Part shown: in pieces, positions 8,461 to 19,644 of the stretch
Numbering within the stretch: position 1 is the stretch's first letter
Layout: each line of letters starts with the position of its first letter
Assembly (NCBI RefSeq): GCF_019195455.1
Contig: NZ_JAIMBW010000001.1
Coordinates: 2,170,001-2,234,000 of the forward strand
Direction of reading: 5' to 3'
Origin: Gymnodinialimonas phycosphaerae
Lineage (GTDB): Bacteria; Pseudomonadota; Alphaproteobacteria; Rhodobacterales; Rhodobacteraceae
DNA length: 64,000 bases
Position numbers and translations under genes: made by a program
Notes under the pieces: generated by a model
What the model was told of the DNA's origin: nothing
The model's input: only the letters and a program-made list of their open reading frames with translations
The model's database searches: none

Positions 8461-8670
8461 TCAGTCGTCCGCCTTGTGGTCTACCACGCCGGTTCTGCCC
8501 TTGATGGGCGCGAAATCATCGGCCTTGTGATCCACGACACCCGTGCGGCCGGGCTGCATGGCTTGCGATTTGCGTGCCATCAGGTCCTGGATCTCGAAAT
8601 TGCCCAGACCGCCCTGCGCGCCTTCAAGATCCGCATCGGTCAGCTCTTGCGTTTTGTATTTGTCAGACAT
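8461..8670 (-). CDS. Small peptide with double-Gly-like motif and repeated tail
   Basis: This 69-residue protein begins MSDKYKTQELTDADLEGAQGG, and this acidic stretch ending in GG resembles the double-glycine leaders cleaved by peptidase-containing ABC exporters (family knowledge: LxxxELxxxxGG). The remainder contains GRTGVVDHKADD twice (about 41-52 and 58-69), separated by FAPIK; the second copy is the exact C-terminus. Translation is well supported: AAGGAG lies about 7 bases upstream of the ATG. No exporter, peptidase or modifying enzyme lies nearby, so a secreted or ribosomally made modified peptide is only a possibility. I know no function for it. It is convergent with the TadE unit and divergent from soxB. 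Confidence 0.7.
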   Translation of the reverse strand: MSDKYKTQELTDADLEGAQGGLGNFEIQDLMARKSQAMQPGRTGVVDHKADDFAPIKGRTGVVDHKADD

Positions 8671-8905
8671 GATTTGCTCCTTTCAAAAGGGGATGAATGC
8701 ATTTGCTTTGGAATGTGTTCAGGATAACAAGCCGTCCGCGCATCCCAAAGAAGAAAACGCCACCGGCGACTGGTGGTTTTCCCTACCGAACGCCGGTGAA
8801 ACGGGGCGTCGCCTCTAACCCAACTCATGTCGCCCGCGGGTCTTTCCTCTTCCCCGCCCTGCGCATAACCTCTGCCCGAACCCTACCCGTTTGAACGGAG
8901 AGACC

Positions 8906-10159
8906 ATGCGATATTCCGGGCTTCAGGTGCTTTGGCAGGGCCTGACAGGCAACAAGGGCTGGACGCCCGCTTGGCGCGATCCCGATCCCAAGCCCGAGTA
9001 TGATATCATCATCATCGGTGGCGGCGGCCATGGTCTTGCGACCGCCTATTACCTGGCCCGCGAACATGGGCTCACCAATATCGCCGTCCTTGAAAAAGGC
9101 TACCTTGGCGGCGGCAACATCGGCCGCAACACCACCATCGTGCGCGCCAACTACGGGCTGCCCGGCAACTCCGAGTTCTACAGCCATTCGCTGAAATTGT
9201 GGGAGGGGTTGGAGCAGGACCTCAACTACAACGTGATGCATTCCCAGCGCGGCATCATCAATCTGTTCCATTCTGACGGCCAGCGCGACGCCTACGCGCG
9301 GCGTGGCAATGCGATGATCAATCAGGGTGACGATGCGATCCTGCTGGATCGCGAAGGCGTGCGCCGCATGGTGCCCTACCTCGACTTCGAACAGACCCGC
9401 TTTCCGATCTTCGGCGGCCTCTACCACCCGCGCGGCGGCACCGCCCGTCACGACGCCGTGGCCTGGGGCTTTGCACGTGGTGCAGATCAGCGCGGGGTCG
9501 ACCTGATCCAGAACTGCGAAGTCACCGGGATCGATATCGAAAACGGCGCCGTGCGCGGGGTGCAGACCACGCGCGGCGCGATCCGCGCGCGTAAGGTGGG
9601 CATGGTCGTGGCCGGGCGATCCTCTCAGGTGGCGGCCATGGCCGGCCTGCGCCTGCCGATTGAATCCCACGTCCTGCAAGCCTTCGTGACCGAGGGCCTG
9701 AAACCGACCATCGACAATGTCATCACCTACGGCATGGGCCATTTCTATATCAGCCAGTCCGACAAGGGCGGGCTGGTCTTTGGCGGCGATCTGGATTTCT
9801 ACGCCTCCTATGCCGCGCGCGGCAACCTGCCCATGGCCGAACATGTGGTAGAGGCGGGGATGACGCTCATGCCGATGATCGGAAAGGCCACGATGTTGCG
9901 CTCTTGGGGCGGGATCATGGACATGTCGTCCGACGGCTCTCCGATCATCGACAAGACCCATATCGAGGGGCTCTATTTCAACGGCGGCTGGTGCTATGGC
10001 GGCTTCAAGGCGGTGCCGGGCTCGGGCCATTGCTTCGCCCATCTGATGGCCACCGACCAGCCCCACCCCGCCGCCACAAGGCACCGCCTTGATCGCTTCA
10101 CCACTGGCCGTGGCCTGATGGATGAAGAAGCGACGGGCAGCCAGCACAACCTGCATTAA
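8906..10159 (+). CDS. soxB: Sarcosine oxidase beta subunit
   Basis: This 417-residue flavoprotein is the catalytic subunit of heterotetrameric sarcosine oxidase. With the other subunits it oxidises sarcosine to glycine plus a one-carbon unit passed to tetrahydrofolate, with production of hydrogen peroxide. The FAD dinucleotide-binding motif IIIIGGGGHGLATAYYLA lies at about 34-51. The segment RGGTARHDAVAWGFARGA contains the His region where FMN is covalently attached in known enzymes. A C-terminal second FAD-contact region (GWCYGGFKAVPGSG) is present. The ATG at 8906 follows GGAGAG; an in-frame TTG 15 bases upstream is less likely. It is the first gene of soxBDAG. Confidence 0.94.
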   Translation: MRYSGLQVLWQGLTGNKGWTPAWRDPDPKPEYDIIIIGGGGHGLATAYYLAREHGLTNIAVLEKGYLGGGNIGRNTTIVRANYGLPGNSEFYSHSLKLWEGLEQDLNYNVMHSQRGIINLFHSDGQRDAYARRGNAMINQGDDAILLDREGVRRMVPYLDFEQTRFPIFGGLYHPRGGTARHDAVAWGFARGADQRGVDLIQNCEVTGIDIENGAVRGVQTTRGAIRARKVGMVVAGRSSQVAAMAGLRLPIESHVLQAFVTEGLKPTIDNVITYGMGHFYISQSDKGGLVFGGDLDFYASYAARGNLPMAEHVVEAGMTLMPMIGKATMLRSWGGIMDMSSDGSPIIDKTHIEGLYFNGGWCYGGFKAVPGSGHCFAHLMATDQPHPAATRHRLDRFTTGRGLMDEEATGSQHNLH

Positions 10160-10172
10160 GGAGGCACGCACC

Positions 10173-10436
10173 ATGCAAATCCCCTGCCCCCTTTGCGGCG
10201 ACCGCGACTTGCGGGAATTCACCGTCCGAGGCCACGCCTTGGGCGCCGCCCGCCCCGAGGGCGAGGTCTGGTCTGACGCCTGGGATGACTTCATCCACAA
10301 CCGTGACAACCCCGCAGGCCGCACGGAGGAGCTGTGGTATCACTCCGGCGGCTGCGGTGCGTGGCTGGTGGTGGACCGCGATACCACCACGCACGAGGTG
10401 TTCGGCACGCGATTGGCGCGCGAGGTTTTGGAATGA
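10173..10436 (+). CDS. soxD: Sarcosine oxidase delta subunit
   Basis: This 87-residue protein is the small zinc-binding subunit of heterotetrameric sarcosine oxidase. It starts MQIPCPLCGDRDLREF with CPLC as two of the zinc ligands, and HSGGCGAWLVVDRDT supplies the third Cys and a His. It lies 13 bases after soxB behind GGAGGC, and its stop overlaps the soxA start (ATGA). Length and order fit the standard operon. Confidence 0.94.
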   Translation: MQIPCPLCGDRDLREFTVRGHALGAARPEGEVWSDAWDDFIHNRDNPAGRTEELWYHSGGCGAWLVVDRDTTTHEVFGTRLAREVLE

Positions 10437-13363
10437 GGTTAGATAACCAAGGCTTAGTGGACCGCTCAAGCTTGAGCAGGTTCCATTTCAACGGCCAGCC
10501 CTACACCGGCTTCAAGGGCGACACCGTCGCCTCGGCGCTGATGGCCAACGGCGTGAAGCTGATGGGCCGCTCGTTCAAATACCACCGCCCGCGCGGCGTG
10601 CTGACCGCCGGATCGGAAGAACCCAACGCCCTGATCCAGGTGGGCGCAGGCGACGCGATGCTGCCCAACGTCCGCGCCACGGTGCAAGAGGTCTTCACCG
10701 GGCTGGAGACGTCCTCGCAAAACCACATGGGCCCCCTCGCCTATGATCTTCTCAGCGTCAACGACCTGTTCCCGAATTTCCTCAGCGCAGGCTTCTACTA
10801 CAAGACGTTCATGTGGCCCCGCGCCTTCTGGGAACGCGTCTACGAGCCCGCGATCCGCCGCGCCGCCGGTCTGGGGCGCATGACGCTTGCGGCAAACCCG
10901 GACCCGTCCGAGCGCGCCTTCGCCTTCTGTGACGTGCTCGTGATCGGGGGCGGACCCGCTGGCCTGATGGCCGCGCTGACCGCCGCGATGTCCGGCGCGG
11001 ATGTGATCTTGCTGGAGGAAACCGCCGATCTTGGCGGGCAGCTCTTGTCGGACGGGGACGTCATCGACGGGATTCCCGCCGACATCTGGGTCTCGGAAAC
11101 CGTCGAAAAGCTGAAAGAAACGGGCAACGTGCGGATCATGACCCGCACCACCGCCACGGGTGTCTACGACGGCCTGACCTTCGGCGCCGTGGAGCGTGTG
11201 GGCAGCCATGTGCCCCGTGCCGATGACCTGCCGCAGGAATGCTTCTGGCGCATCCGCGCGGGCCAGGCCGTGCTTGCCGCAGGCGCGCTGGAGCGCCCCA
11301 TCGCCTTTCCCGATAACGACCGCCCCGGCATCATGATGGCCTCGGCCATTCGCACCTATATCAACCGCTATGGGGTCACGCCGGGTGAGAAGGTGGCGAT
11401 TTTCGCCGCCAACGATGATGCCCACAAGACCGCGCTCGAATTGCTGGACGCGGGCGTGGACGTCGCAGCCGTCATCGATAGCCGCCCCGATGCGCAAGCC
11501 ATCGGCGACTATCGCCTGCATCGTGGCGCGCAAGTTGTCGGCTCCAGGGGCCGTCAGGCCCTGCGCGAAATCACCGTGCGCAGCGGCGGCTCCGAGTTCA
11601 GGCTGGAAACCGACTGCCTCGGTCTGTCCGGCGGCTGGAACCCGACCCTGCACTTGACCTGCCACCTCGGCGCCCGCCCCGAATGGGACGCAGGCATCCA
11701 TGCTTTCGTCCCCAAGGCCAACGCGATAGCGGGCCTGCGCCCCGCAGGGGCGTGCAACGGCACCCTGCACACCGAAGGGTGCCTGCGAGAAGGCCGTCAG
11801 GCCGCAGAGGAGGCGCTCAAAGCGCTCGGGCGGCGCGTGCGAAAACCCGATCTGCCGCAGGCAGAGGACGCCGCAGGCGCGACCCAGGCCCTCTGGAGCG
11901 TTGAGGCCAAAGGCCGGGCCTGGCTTGATTTTGCCAATGACGTCACGACGAAGGACGTGAAGCAATCGGCCGCAGAAGGCTTCAAATCGGTGGAGCATAT
12001 GAAGCGCTACACCACGCAGGGCATGGCGCCCGATCAGGGGAAATCCTCCAACATCGGGGCCCTGGCGGTGCTGGCCGATGCCACAGGCCGCGGCATCCCC
12101 GAGACCGGCACCACCACCTACCGTCCGCCCTTCACGCCCGTGGCCCTCGGCACCATGGCCGCAGGCGCGCAGGGCAAGGGCTTCGCGCCCGAGCGGTTCA
12201 CCACCTCCGACAAGGCCGCCCGCGCGCGCGGCGCGCCGATGATCGCCGTGGGCCTCTGGTATCGCGCCTCCTACATGCCGCAGCCCGGTGAAACCCACTG
12301 GCGGCAGTCCTGCGACCGAGAAGTCACCATGGTCCGCACCGCCGTTGGCGTCGTCGATGTTTCGACCCTGGGCAAGATCGAGATCTTCGGGAAGGACGCG
12401 GGCGCGTTCCTCGACTTCTTGTACACGAATAACTTCTCCGCCCTGAAACCGGGCCGCGCGCGCTATGGCCTGATGCTGCGTGAAGACGGCCACGTCATGG
12501 ACGACGGCACCACCGCCTGCCTTGCCGAGGGTCATTACGTCATGACCACCACTACCGCTGCGGCGGGTCAGGTGATGGCCCATATGGAGTTCGTGAGCCA
12601 AGTCCTGAAACCGGAATGGGACGTCGCTTTCACCTCGGTCACAGAGCAATGGGCGCAGTTCTCTGTCGCCGGGCCCCGCGCACGGGACCTGATCAACGGC
12701 ATCGCCGATCAGCCGATCGACAACGACAGCTTCCCCTTCATGCAATGCGGTGCCGTCAAGGTGCACGGCATCGGCGCCCGCCTTTTCCGCATCTCCTTCA
12801 GCGGCGAGCACGCCTATGAGGTTGCCGTCCCCAGCGCCTATGGCGACGCGCTCTATCGCGATCTCGTGGCCCGCGCCGAGGCCCTGGGCGGCGGCGCCTA
12901 CGGGATGGAGGCGCTCAACGTTCTGCGGATCGAGAAGGGGTTTATCACCCACTCGGAAATCAACGGGCGGGTGACGGCCTTTGATGTCGGCATGCAAGGC
13001 ATGCTGTCGAAAAAGAAGGATTTCATCGGCAAGGCGGCGGCGACGCGCCCCGGCCTGCTGGAAGAAGATCGAGAGCGTCTGGTGGGCTTGAAACCTGTGG
13101 GCGCAGTCAAGGAATTGACCGCCGGGGCGCATTTTTTCGAAGCCGACGCAGCACCCACCCGCCAGAACGATCTGGGCTATGTCACCTCCGTCGGCTACTC
13201 GCCCACGCTGGGGCATTTCATCGGGCTTGGGTTCCTGCGCGACGGCCCCAACCGCATCGGGCACCACATGAAAATCGTCGACCATTTGCGCGGCGTGACC
13301 GCCGAAGTGGAAATCTGCGATCCGGTCTTCTTCGATCCTGACGGAGGGCGCGCCCGTGGCTAG
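10433..13363 (+). CDS. soxA: Sarcosine oxidase alpha subunit
   Basis: This 976-residue subunit binds NAD and tetrahydrofolate. An N-terminal 2Fe-2S-ferredoxin-like fold (RFHFNGQPYTGFKGDTVASA) is followed by a nucleotide-binding Rossmann motif DVLVIGGGPAGLMAALTAA near residue 165. The C-terminal third is a GcvT-like aminomethyltransferase domain, including YGLMLREDGHVMDDGT and GMEALNVLRIEKGFI, where the one-carbon unit is handed to folate. The ATG at 10433 overlaps soxD by four bases. The palindrome at 10464-10477 lies within its first codons. Length is typical for the family. Confidence 0.95.
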   Translation: MRLDNQGLVDRSSLSRFHFNGQPYTGFKGDTVASALMANGVKLMGRSFKYHRPRGVLTAGSEEPNALIQVGAGDAMLPNVRATVQEVFTGLETSSQNHMGPLAYDLLSVNDLFPNFLSAGFYYKTFMWPRAFWERVYEPAIRRAAGLGRMTLAANPDPSERAFAFCDVLVIGGGPAGLMAALTAAMSGADVILLEETADLGGQLLSDGDVIDGIPADIWVSETVEKLKETGNVRIMTRTTATGVYDGLTFGAVERVGSHVPRADDLPQECFWRIRAGQAVLAAGALERPIAFPDNDRPGIMMASAIRTYINRYGVTPGEKVAIFAANDDAHKTALELLDAGVDVAAVIDSRPDAQAIGDYRLHRGAQVVGSRGRQALREITVRSGGSEFRLETDCLGLSGGWNPTLHLTCHLGARPEWDAGIHAFVPKANAIAGLRPAGACNGTLHTEGCLREGRQAAEEALKALGRRVRKPDLPQAEDAAGATQALWSVEAKGRAWLDFANDVTTKDVKQSAAEGFKSVEHMKRYTTQGMAPDQGKSSNIGALAVLADATGRGIPETGTTTYRPPFTPVALGTMAAGAQGKGFAPERFTTSDKAARARGAPMIAVGLWYRASYMPQPGETHWRQSCDREVTMVRTAVGVVDVSTLGKIEIFGKDAGAFLDFLYTNNFSALKPGRARYGLMLREDGHVMDDGTTACLAEGHYVMTTTTAAAGQVMAHMEFVSQVLKPEWDVAFTSVTEQWAQFSVAGPRARDLINGIADQPIDNDSFPFMQCGAVKVHGIGARLFRISFSGEHAYEVAVPSAYGDALYRDLVARAEALGGGAYGMEALNVLRIEKGFITHSEINGRVTAFDVGMQGMLSKKKDFIGKAAATRPGLLEEDRERLVGLKPVGAVKELTAGAHFFEADAAPTRQNDLGYVTSVGYSPTLGHFIGLGFLRDGPNRIGHHMKIVDHLRGVTAEVEICDPVFFDPDGGRARG
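10464..10477. repeat. 14-bp perfect palindrome GCTCAAGCTTGAGC, copy 2
   Basis: This is an exact copy of the palindrome at 614-627. It sits in codons 11-16 of soxA, so an RNA hairpin here would lie just downstream of the soxD/soxA coupling site. Confidence 0.4.
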
Positions 13364-13892
13364 TTTGACCCAAAAGACAGCTTTTGGCGGGCTGCTTCCG
13401 ATCACCGCAGGCACCGCCACGCTGGAAGAGGTGACCCATGACGCGATCACCTGGGTCTCGCCCGCCAGGGGCAAGGCGGTCGCGGTGTCCAAGGCGTTGG
13501 AAAAACAGATCCAGGCGCCCTTCCCCAAGCCGAACCGTATGAGCGGCCCCGCCGTCTGGACCGGCCCGGGGCAAGCGATGGTTCTGGGGCAGCCGCTCAG
13601 GCCGCTGACCGGGGCGGCGCTGTCGGATCAGACCAGCGCCTGGGCTTGCTGCGCGATAATCGGCCCGGACGCGCGCGATGTCCTTTCCCGGCTTGTGCCC
13701 ATCGATCTGCGCGCGGACGTGTTCAAGGTCGGCCACGCCGCACGGACGGTGCTGGGGCATATGAATTGCATTGTGATGCGCCCCACCCGCGATCGCTATG
13801 AGGTCATGGTGTTCCGCTCCATGGCGAAGACGGCGACGCATGAATTGACCCGCGCGATGGCGATGGTGGCAGCGCGCCAAAGCCTCGTCTGA
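13356..13892 (+). CDS. soxG: Sarcosine oxidase gamma subunit
   Basis: This 178-residue protein is the fourth subunit of the heterotetrameric oxidase and is structurally related to GcvT-type folate-binding domains. It starts with a GTG that overlaps the soxA end by eight bases, with GGAGGG upstream. The sequence AVWTGPGQAMVLG and the C-terminal EVMVFRSMAKTATHEL segment fit the SoxG family. It ends the soxBDAG operon. The 107-base gap to dnaG contains a GCCCGCGC/GCGGGC palindrome and no gene. Confidence 0.92.
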   Translation: MASLTQKTAFGGLLPITAGTATLEEVTHDAITWVSPARGKAVAVSKALEKQIQAPFPKPNRMSGPAVWTGPGQAMVLGQPLRPLTGAALSDQTSAWACCAIIGPDARDVLSRLVPIDLRADVFKVGHAARTVLGHMNCIVMRPTRDRYEVMVFRSMAKTATHELTRAMAMVAARQSLV

Positions 13893-13999
13893 CCCGTCCG
13901 CGTCTCTCGCCGACCTAAATATCTAGCGGGTCGCGTGGGTTAACCAATCAGGGTCGGCCAGCCCTAGACTTCGCCCGCGCGCGGGCCGATATTGCGTTC

Positions 14000-15961
14000 A
14001 TGTCATTGCCCCCCGGATTCTTGGATGAACTGCGCACCCGCACCTCCATCGCGCAAGTGGTGGGCCGCAAGGTGATGTGGGACAATCGCAAGTCCAACCA
14101 GGGCAAGGGCGACATGTGGGCACCCTGCCCGTTCCATCAGGAAAAAAGCGCCAGTTTCCACGTCGATGACCGCAAGGGCTTCTATTATTGCTTCGGCTGT
14201 CAGGCCAAAGGCGACATGTTCAAGTTCGTGCAGGAAACCGAGAATGTGGGCTTCATGGAAGCGGTGCAGATCCTTGCCGCCGAGGCCGGTATGCCCATGC
14301 CCGAGCGTGATCCAATGGCGCAGGAAAAGGCAGACAAGAACGCTGAACTGGCCAAGGTGACGGAAGCCGCCGTTCAGCACTTTCGCCTGCAACTGAAGAC
14401 CCAGGCCGCCGCCGAGGCGCGCGCTTATCTGGAAGCGCGCGGCATGGACGCTGCAACTCTGGACCGGTTCGAGATCGGATTTGCCCCCAATGCCCGCCAA
14501 GGCATCCACCAGGCACTGGTGGGCAAGGGCATGCGCGCCGAGGATGTGACGCTGGCGGGCCTCTCGACCAAGCCCGATGACGGCGGCGCGCCCTATGATG
14601 CGTTCCGCGACCGGATCATCTTTCCGATCCGCGACGCGCGCGGGCGCTGCATCGGGTTCGGCGGCCGCGCGATGGCGGCGGATGCGCGGGCCAAGTACCT
14701 CAACTCGCGCGAGACACCTTTGTTTGACAAGGGCCGCGCGCTTTATAACCACGGCCCCGCCCGCGAAGCGGCGGGCAAGGGCCAGCCCCTGATCGTGGCC
14801 GAAGGCTACATGGACGTCATCGCCTTGGTGAAGGCGGGCTTCGGGGCGGCGGTGGCGCCCCTTGGCACCGCAATCACCGAAGATCAACTGCGCCTGATGT
14901 GGCGGATCACCGACGAGCCGATCATTGCGCTGGACGGCGACACGGCGGGCCTGCGCGCGGCGATGCGCCTGGTCGATCTGGCGCTGCCCCTGCTGGAAGG
15001 CGGCAAGAGCCTGCGTTTCGTTGTCTTGCCCGAGGGGCAGGACCCCGATGATCTGATCCGGGCCCAAGGCCCTGCGGCGATGCAGGCACTGCTCGACAAG
15101 GCCGAGCCGATGGTGACGCTTTTGTGGCGGCGAGAGACCGAGGGCCAGGTCTTTGACAGCCCCGAGCGGCGCGCGGCGCTGGATGGACGTCTGCGCGCGA
15201 CCCTGCAACGGATCACTGACCAGGGCCTGCGCCGCCACTATGCCGACGCCATCGCCGAATTGCGCCGGGCCCTGTTCCGCCCGGCCTCGCAACCGTGGCA
15301 ACCCGGCGGCGGTCGCGGGAAATGGCAGCCGAAGGGGAAGTGGAAAGGGCGCGGCTTTGCCGAAGCGCAGGCGCCACTGGCCGCAACGCGCGCCCGTGTC
15401 GGCGCGCTGAACGGCGAGACGTTGCGCACGGGCTTGATCGTGGCCACGTGTATTCGCTTCCCCGACCTGATCGATTTGTTCGAGCCACAGTTGGACCGCC
15501 TGCCCCCCCGCGACCCGGACCACGCCCGCCTTGTCGCGCATCTGTTGCGCACCGCGACACGCGACGCCGCCACGCTTCTGGACGAAATAAATGCCTCCCC
15601 CCTCGCGCCTGCCCTTGAAAGCCTGCTGGGTCTTTCCCATCTCGCCATCACGCCCTTCTTGATTGGCAATGGCGATGCTGTGCGCGCCGAGGAATGCCTG
15701 GAAGAGGAATTCACCAAGCTGGCCGCCGCACGCGCCATTGAAGAAGAGATGGCCGAAGCGCGCCACGACATGGCCGACGTGCCCGACGAAGGAGATCCCG
15801 CGCTGGCCTACCGCATGAAAGAGGCCCTGCGCAGCAAACACGCCGCCCAAAACCCGAAGGGTGAAGAGAACGCTGAACAATTTGGGGAGACCACCCAGGC
15901 GCGATCCGCGTTCCACCAGTTGCTCTCGACCGCCGGACAGGGCAAGAAAAAAGGGATGTAG
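14000..15961 (+). CDS. dnaG: DNA primase
   Basis: This 653-residue primase makes the RNA primers for chromosome replication. The N-terminal zinc-binding domain is clear, with ligands Cys43, His46, Cys64 and Cys67 in CPFHQEKSASFHVDDRKGF then YYCFGC. The RNA polymerase basic motif (YLNSRETPLFDKGRALY) and the TOPRIM strand LIVAEGYMDVIAL with its acidic residues follow, then a DnaB-interacting C-terminal region. The ATG at 14000 fits family starts. rpoD follows 95 bases later, the usual dnaG-rpoD order of proteobacterial macromolecular-synthesis loci. Confidence 0.97.
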   Translation: MSLPPGFLDELRTRTSIAQVVGRKVMWDNRKSNQGKGDMWAPCPFHQEKSASFHVDDRKGFYYCFGCQAKGDMFKFVQETENVGFMEAVQILAAEAGMPMPERDPMAQEKADKNAELAKVTEAAVQHFRLQLKTQAAAEARAYLEARGMDAATLDRFEIGFAPNARQGIHQALVGKGMRAEDVTLAGLSTKPDDGGAPYDAFRDRIIFPIRDARGRCIGFGGRAMAADARAKYLNSRETPLFDKGRALYNHGPAREAAGKGQPLIVAEGYMDVIALVKAGFGAAVAPLGTAITEDQLRLMWRITDEPIIALDGDTAGLRAAMRLVDLALPLLEGGKSLRFVVLPEGQDPDDLIRAQGPAAMQALLDKAEPMVTLLWRRETEGQVFDSPERRAALDGRLRATLQRITDQGLRRHYADAIAELRRALFRPASQPWQPGGGRGKWQPKGKWKGRGFAEAQAPLAATRARVGALNGETLRTGLIVATCIRFPDLIDLFEPQLDRLPPRDPDHARLVAHLLRTATRDAATLLDEINASPLAPALESLLGLSHLAITPFLIGNGDAVRAEECLEEEFTKLAAARAIEEEMAEARHDMADVPDEGDPALAYRMKEALRSKHAAQNPKGEENAEQFGETTQARSAFHQLLSTAGQGKKKGM

Positions 15962-15967
15962 GCCTAC

Positions 15968-16027
15968 CCGAATCAGTGATTCGGCTTAAAGTATGCTTGC
16001 AGTCGAAATGATTCGGGCGCGCCCGAA
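15968..16027. promoter_or_regulatory. Paired palindromes in the dnaG-rpoD gap
   Basis: Two perfect inverted repeats lie between dnaG and rpoD. The first, CCGAATCA-G-TGATTCGG (15968-15984), is a hairpin that could act as a weak terminator or processing site. The second, TTCGGGCGCGCCCGAA (16012-16027), ends about 30 bases before rpoD. They share TTCGG arms. Their role is unknown. Confidence 0.45.
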
Positions 16028-16056
16028 ACAATCCAAGCCCAAAGGGGTAGACGATA

Positions 16057-18056
<2,000 letters not shown>

Positions 18057-18060
<4 letters not shown>

Positions 18061-18812
18061 CGGCCCAACCCGAACGTCGGTCCTGGATCGCACGCAAATT
18101 CTCTCGCAATCGTCGCATGGAGGCGCGGCTGATCGTGCGCTACGGCGCGGTCCATCGCTATCCGCTCTTCGCCGGGATCGACCCTGCCTACCACCGTCCG
18201 GTGATGATGCGGCTGGCTTACGATCCGAAGCACAAATTCTTTTTCGCGCGGATCCCCAAGGCGGGCAATTCCACCGTCGTCTCGACGCTGATCCGCCACA
18301 TCGACCCGACAGCATCGGCGGCGAGCATGGCCGCAGATAAGCAGCGGTTGAACCGCCTGCCGACAAAGCGCCAGTTCGACGCGGCCTTCAAATTCACGGT
18401 CGTGCGCGATCCAACGGATCGGGTCATCTCCGGCTATCTGGACAAGGTGGCCCGCGACGCCGATGGGTTCGGACCTGACGCGTTTGGGGCTTTCCTGCAG
18501 GAGTTGCGTGACGGGGATTATCGCAAGAACGGTCATTTCATCCCGCAAACCGCCATGATCCCCGGCGGATTGGGCGCGATGGATCACGTGGGCCGCATCG
18601 AGACGCTGGACGCCGATCTCGAGGTGATCTGCACCCGGCTCTTCGGCGGCTTCACCGCCCGCACCGATCGCGTGGCCCATAGGACAGGCGCGGCCACGAA
18701 CCGCGCGGCCCTGCTCACGCCTGAGAACACAGATTTGATCAGCGCACTCTACAGGCAGGATTTCGAGGCGCTCGGCTACCCGGCGCCCATCCCCTTTGAC
18801 GGGGCCAATTGA
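18057..18812 (+). CDS. Sulfotransferase family 2 protein
   Basis: This 251-residue protein looks like a PAPS-dependent carbohydrate-type sulfotransferase. The 5'-phosphosulfate loop is [19 protein letters not shown] (about 63-81), and the 3'-phosphate site is [18 protein letters not shown] (about 114-131). Such enzymes move sulfate from PAPS to a glycan or other acceptor; the acceptor is not predictable here. The GTG start overlaps the rpoD stop by four bases, so translation is probably coupled to that of the primary sigma factor. This is an unusual partner that probably reflects insertion downstream of rpoD rather than shared function. Confidence 0.8.
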
Positions 18813-19374
18813 TCGCAACGGCTGCGCGGTCAGGCTGCCTCGCGGGGCACCAACCGGCCAGAGCAATCAGCCGACGGCGCGACCAGCGGCGCCTGCCCAA
18901 GGCTGAACACCCACAACCCCTCAGCTCCCCCCCCAGCGGACTTGCGCCGACTGCGTCGTCGCCCGTCGCGCGCGCCGCCAGCGGGGCCCCGGCGCCCTCG
19001 CCTGCGGCTCGGGCGCAGCAGCGCTCAAATCCCCGTAGCCACGTCCCCCGCCGCCAGCCGGAAACGCGCCGTCCTCCCCCTTCATCTTGCCAAAAAAACT
19101 CAACCCCCACCGCGTGCCTTCACGCACACCCGCCAAACGAGCGCGCCTTGCCCCGAGGCAAGCCATTCAAAAACTTGCGCTGTCAGCCCCCGCCAGACGC
19201 GCTGAAACCCGCAGTTCCCCCGCTCCAAACTGTTAATAGAACCCTAACATCACACTAACTCTTTCGCGATATCCGTTACTTACCCCCCTTATCACGCGTG
19301 ATAGCCCGCTCCGCCTTCCCCTCCCGCCCGCCGGGCCCTACCTTCCCCCAACACCAACCAGACCCGGAGCCCGC
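18813..19374. other. 562-base gap without a convincing gene
   Basis: The frames open here are low-complexity Pro/Arg/Ala readings without family resemblance, so I call none. The gap holds a second copy of the dispersed motif TTCATCTTGCCAAA (19081-19094). It also holds a CTTGCC-CCGA-GGCAAG hairpin (19147-19162) and an A/T-rich stretch at about 19228-19290 that may contain the promoter of the HlyU-like gene. A tRNA was looked for and not found. Confidence 0.45.
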
Positions 19375-19644
19375 ATGTCCATCCTCTCCAAGCTTTTCGG
19401 CGGCAAACCCAAACCCGCCGCTGAACCCACCCTCCACAATGATTACCGCATCTTCCCCGATCCCGCCCAAGCCCAGGGCGGCTTTCAGGTGCAGGCAAGG
19501 ATCGAGAAGGACATCGACGGGGAGACCAAGACCCACCAGATGATCCGCGCCGACAAGTGCCAGTCGATGGAAGAGGCCTCGGAAACCGCGCTGCTCAAGG
19601 CCAAGATGCTGATCGATCAGCAGGGCGACAGCATTTTCCGGTGA
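19375..19644 (+). CDS. HlyU-family protein
   Basis: This 89-residue protein matches my knowledge of the HlyU family: N-terminal MSILSKLFGG, a central YRIFPDPAQAQGGFQVQARI, IEKDIDGETKTHQMIRAD, and a C-terminal AKMLIDQQGDSIF. In Vibrio HlyU is a transcriptional activator of virulence genes, but those regulators are ArsR-like. The short alphaproteobacterial proteins annotated HlyU are of unknown function. The stop overlaps the next start (GTGA), which makes this the first gene of a three-gene run (HlyU-like, DCC, DUF4166). Confidence 0.8.
   Translation: MSILSKLFGGKPKPAAEPTLHNDYRIFPDPAQAQGGFQVQARIEKDIDGETKTHQMIRADKCQSMEEASETALLKAKMLIDQQGDSIFR

Noticed and set aside
10466..13528. About 1000-codon open frame opposite soxA
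   Set aside because: Antisense shadow of a conserved subunit; no family features.
18813..19374. Open frames on both strands in the gap before the HlyU-like gene
   Set aside because: They are Pro/Arg-rich without start context or family resemblance, and three of them overlap each other.
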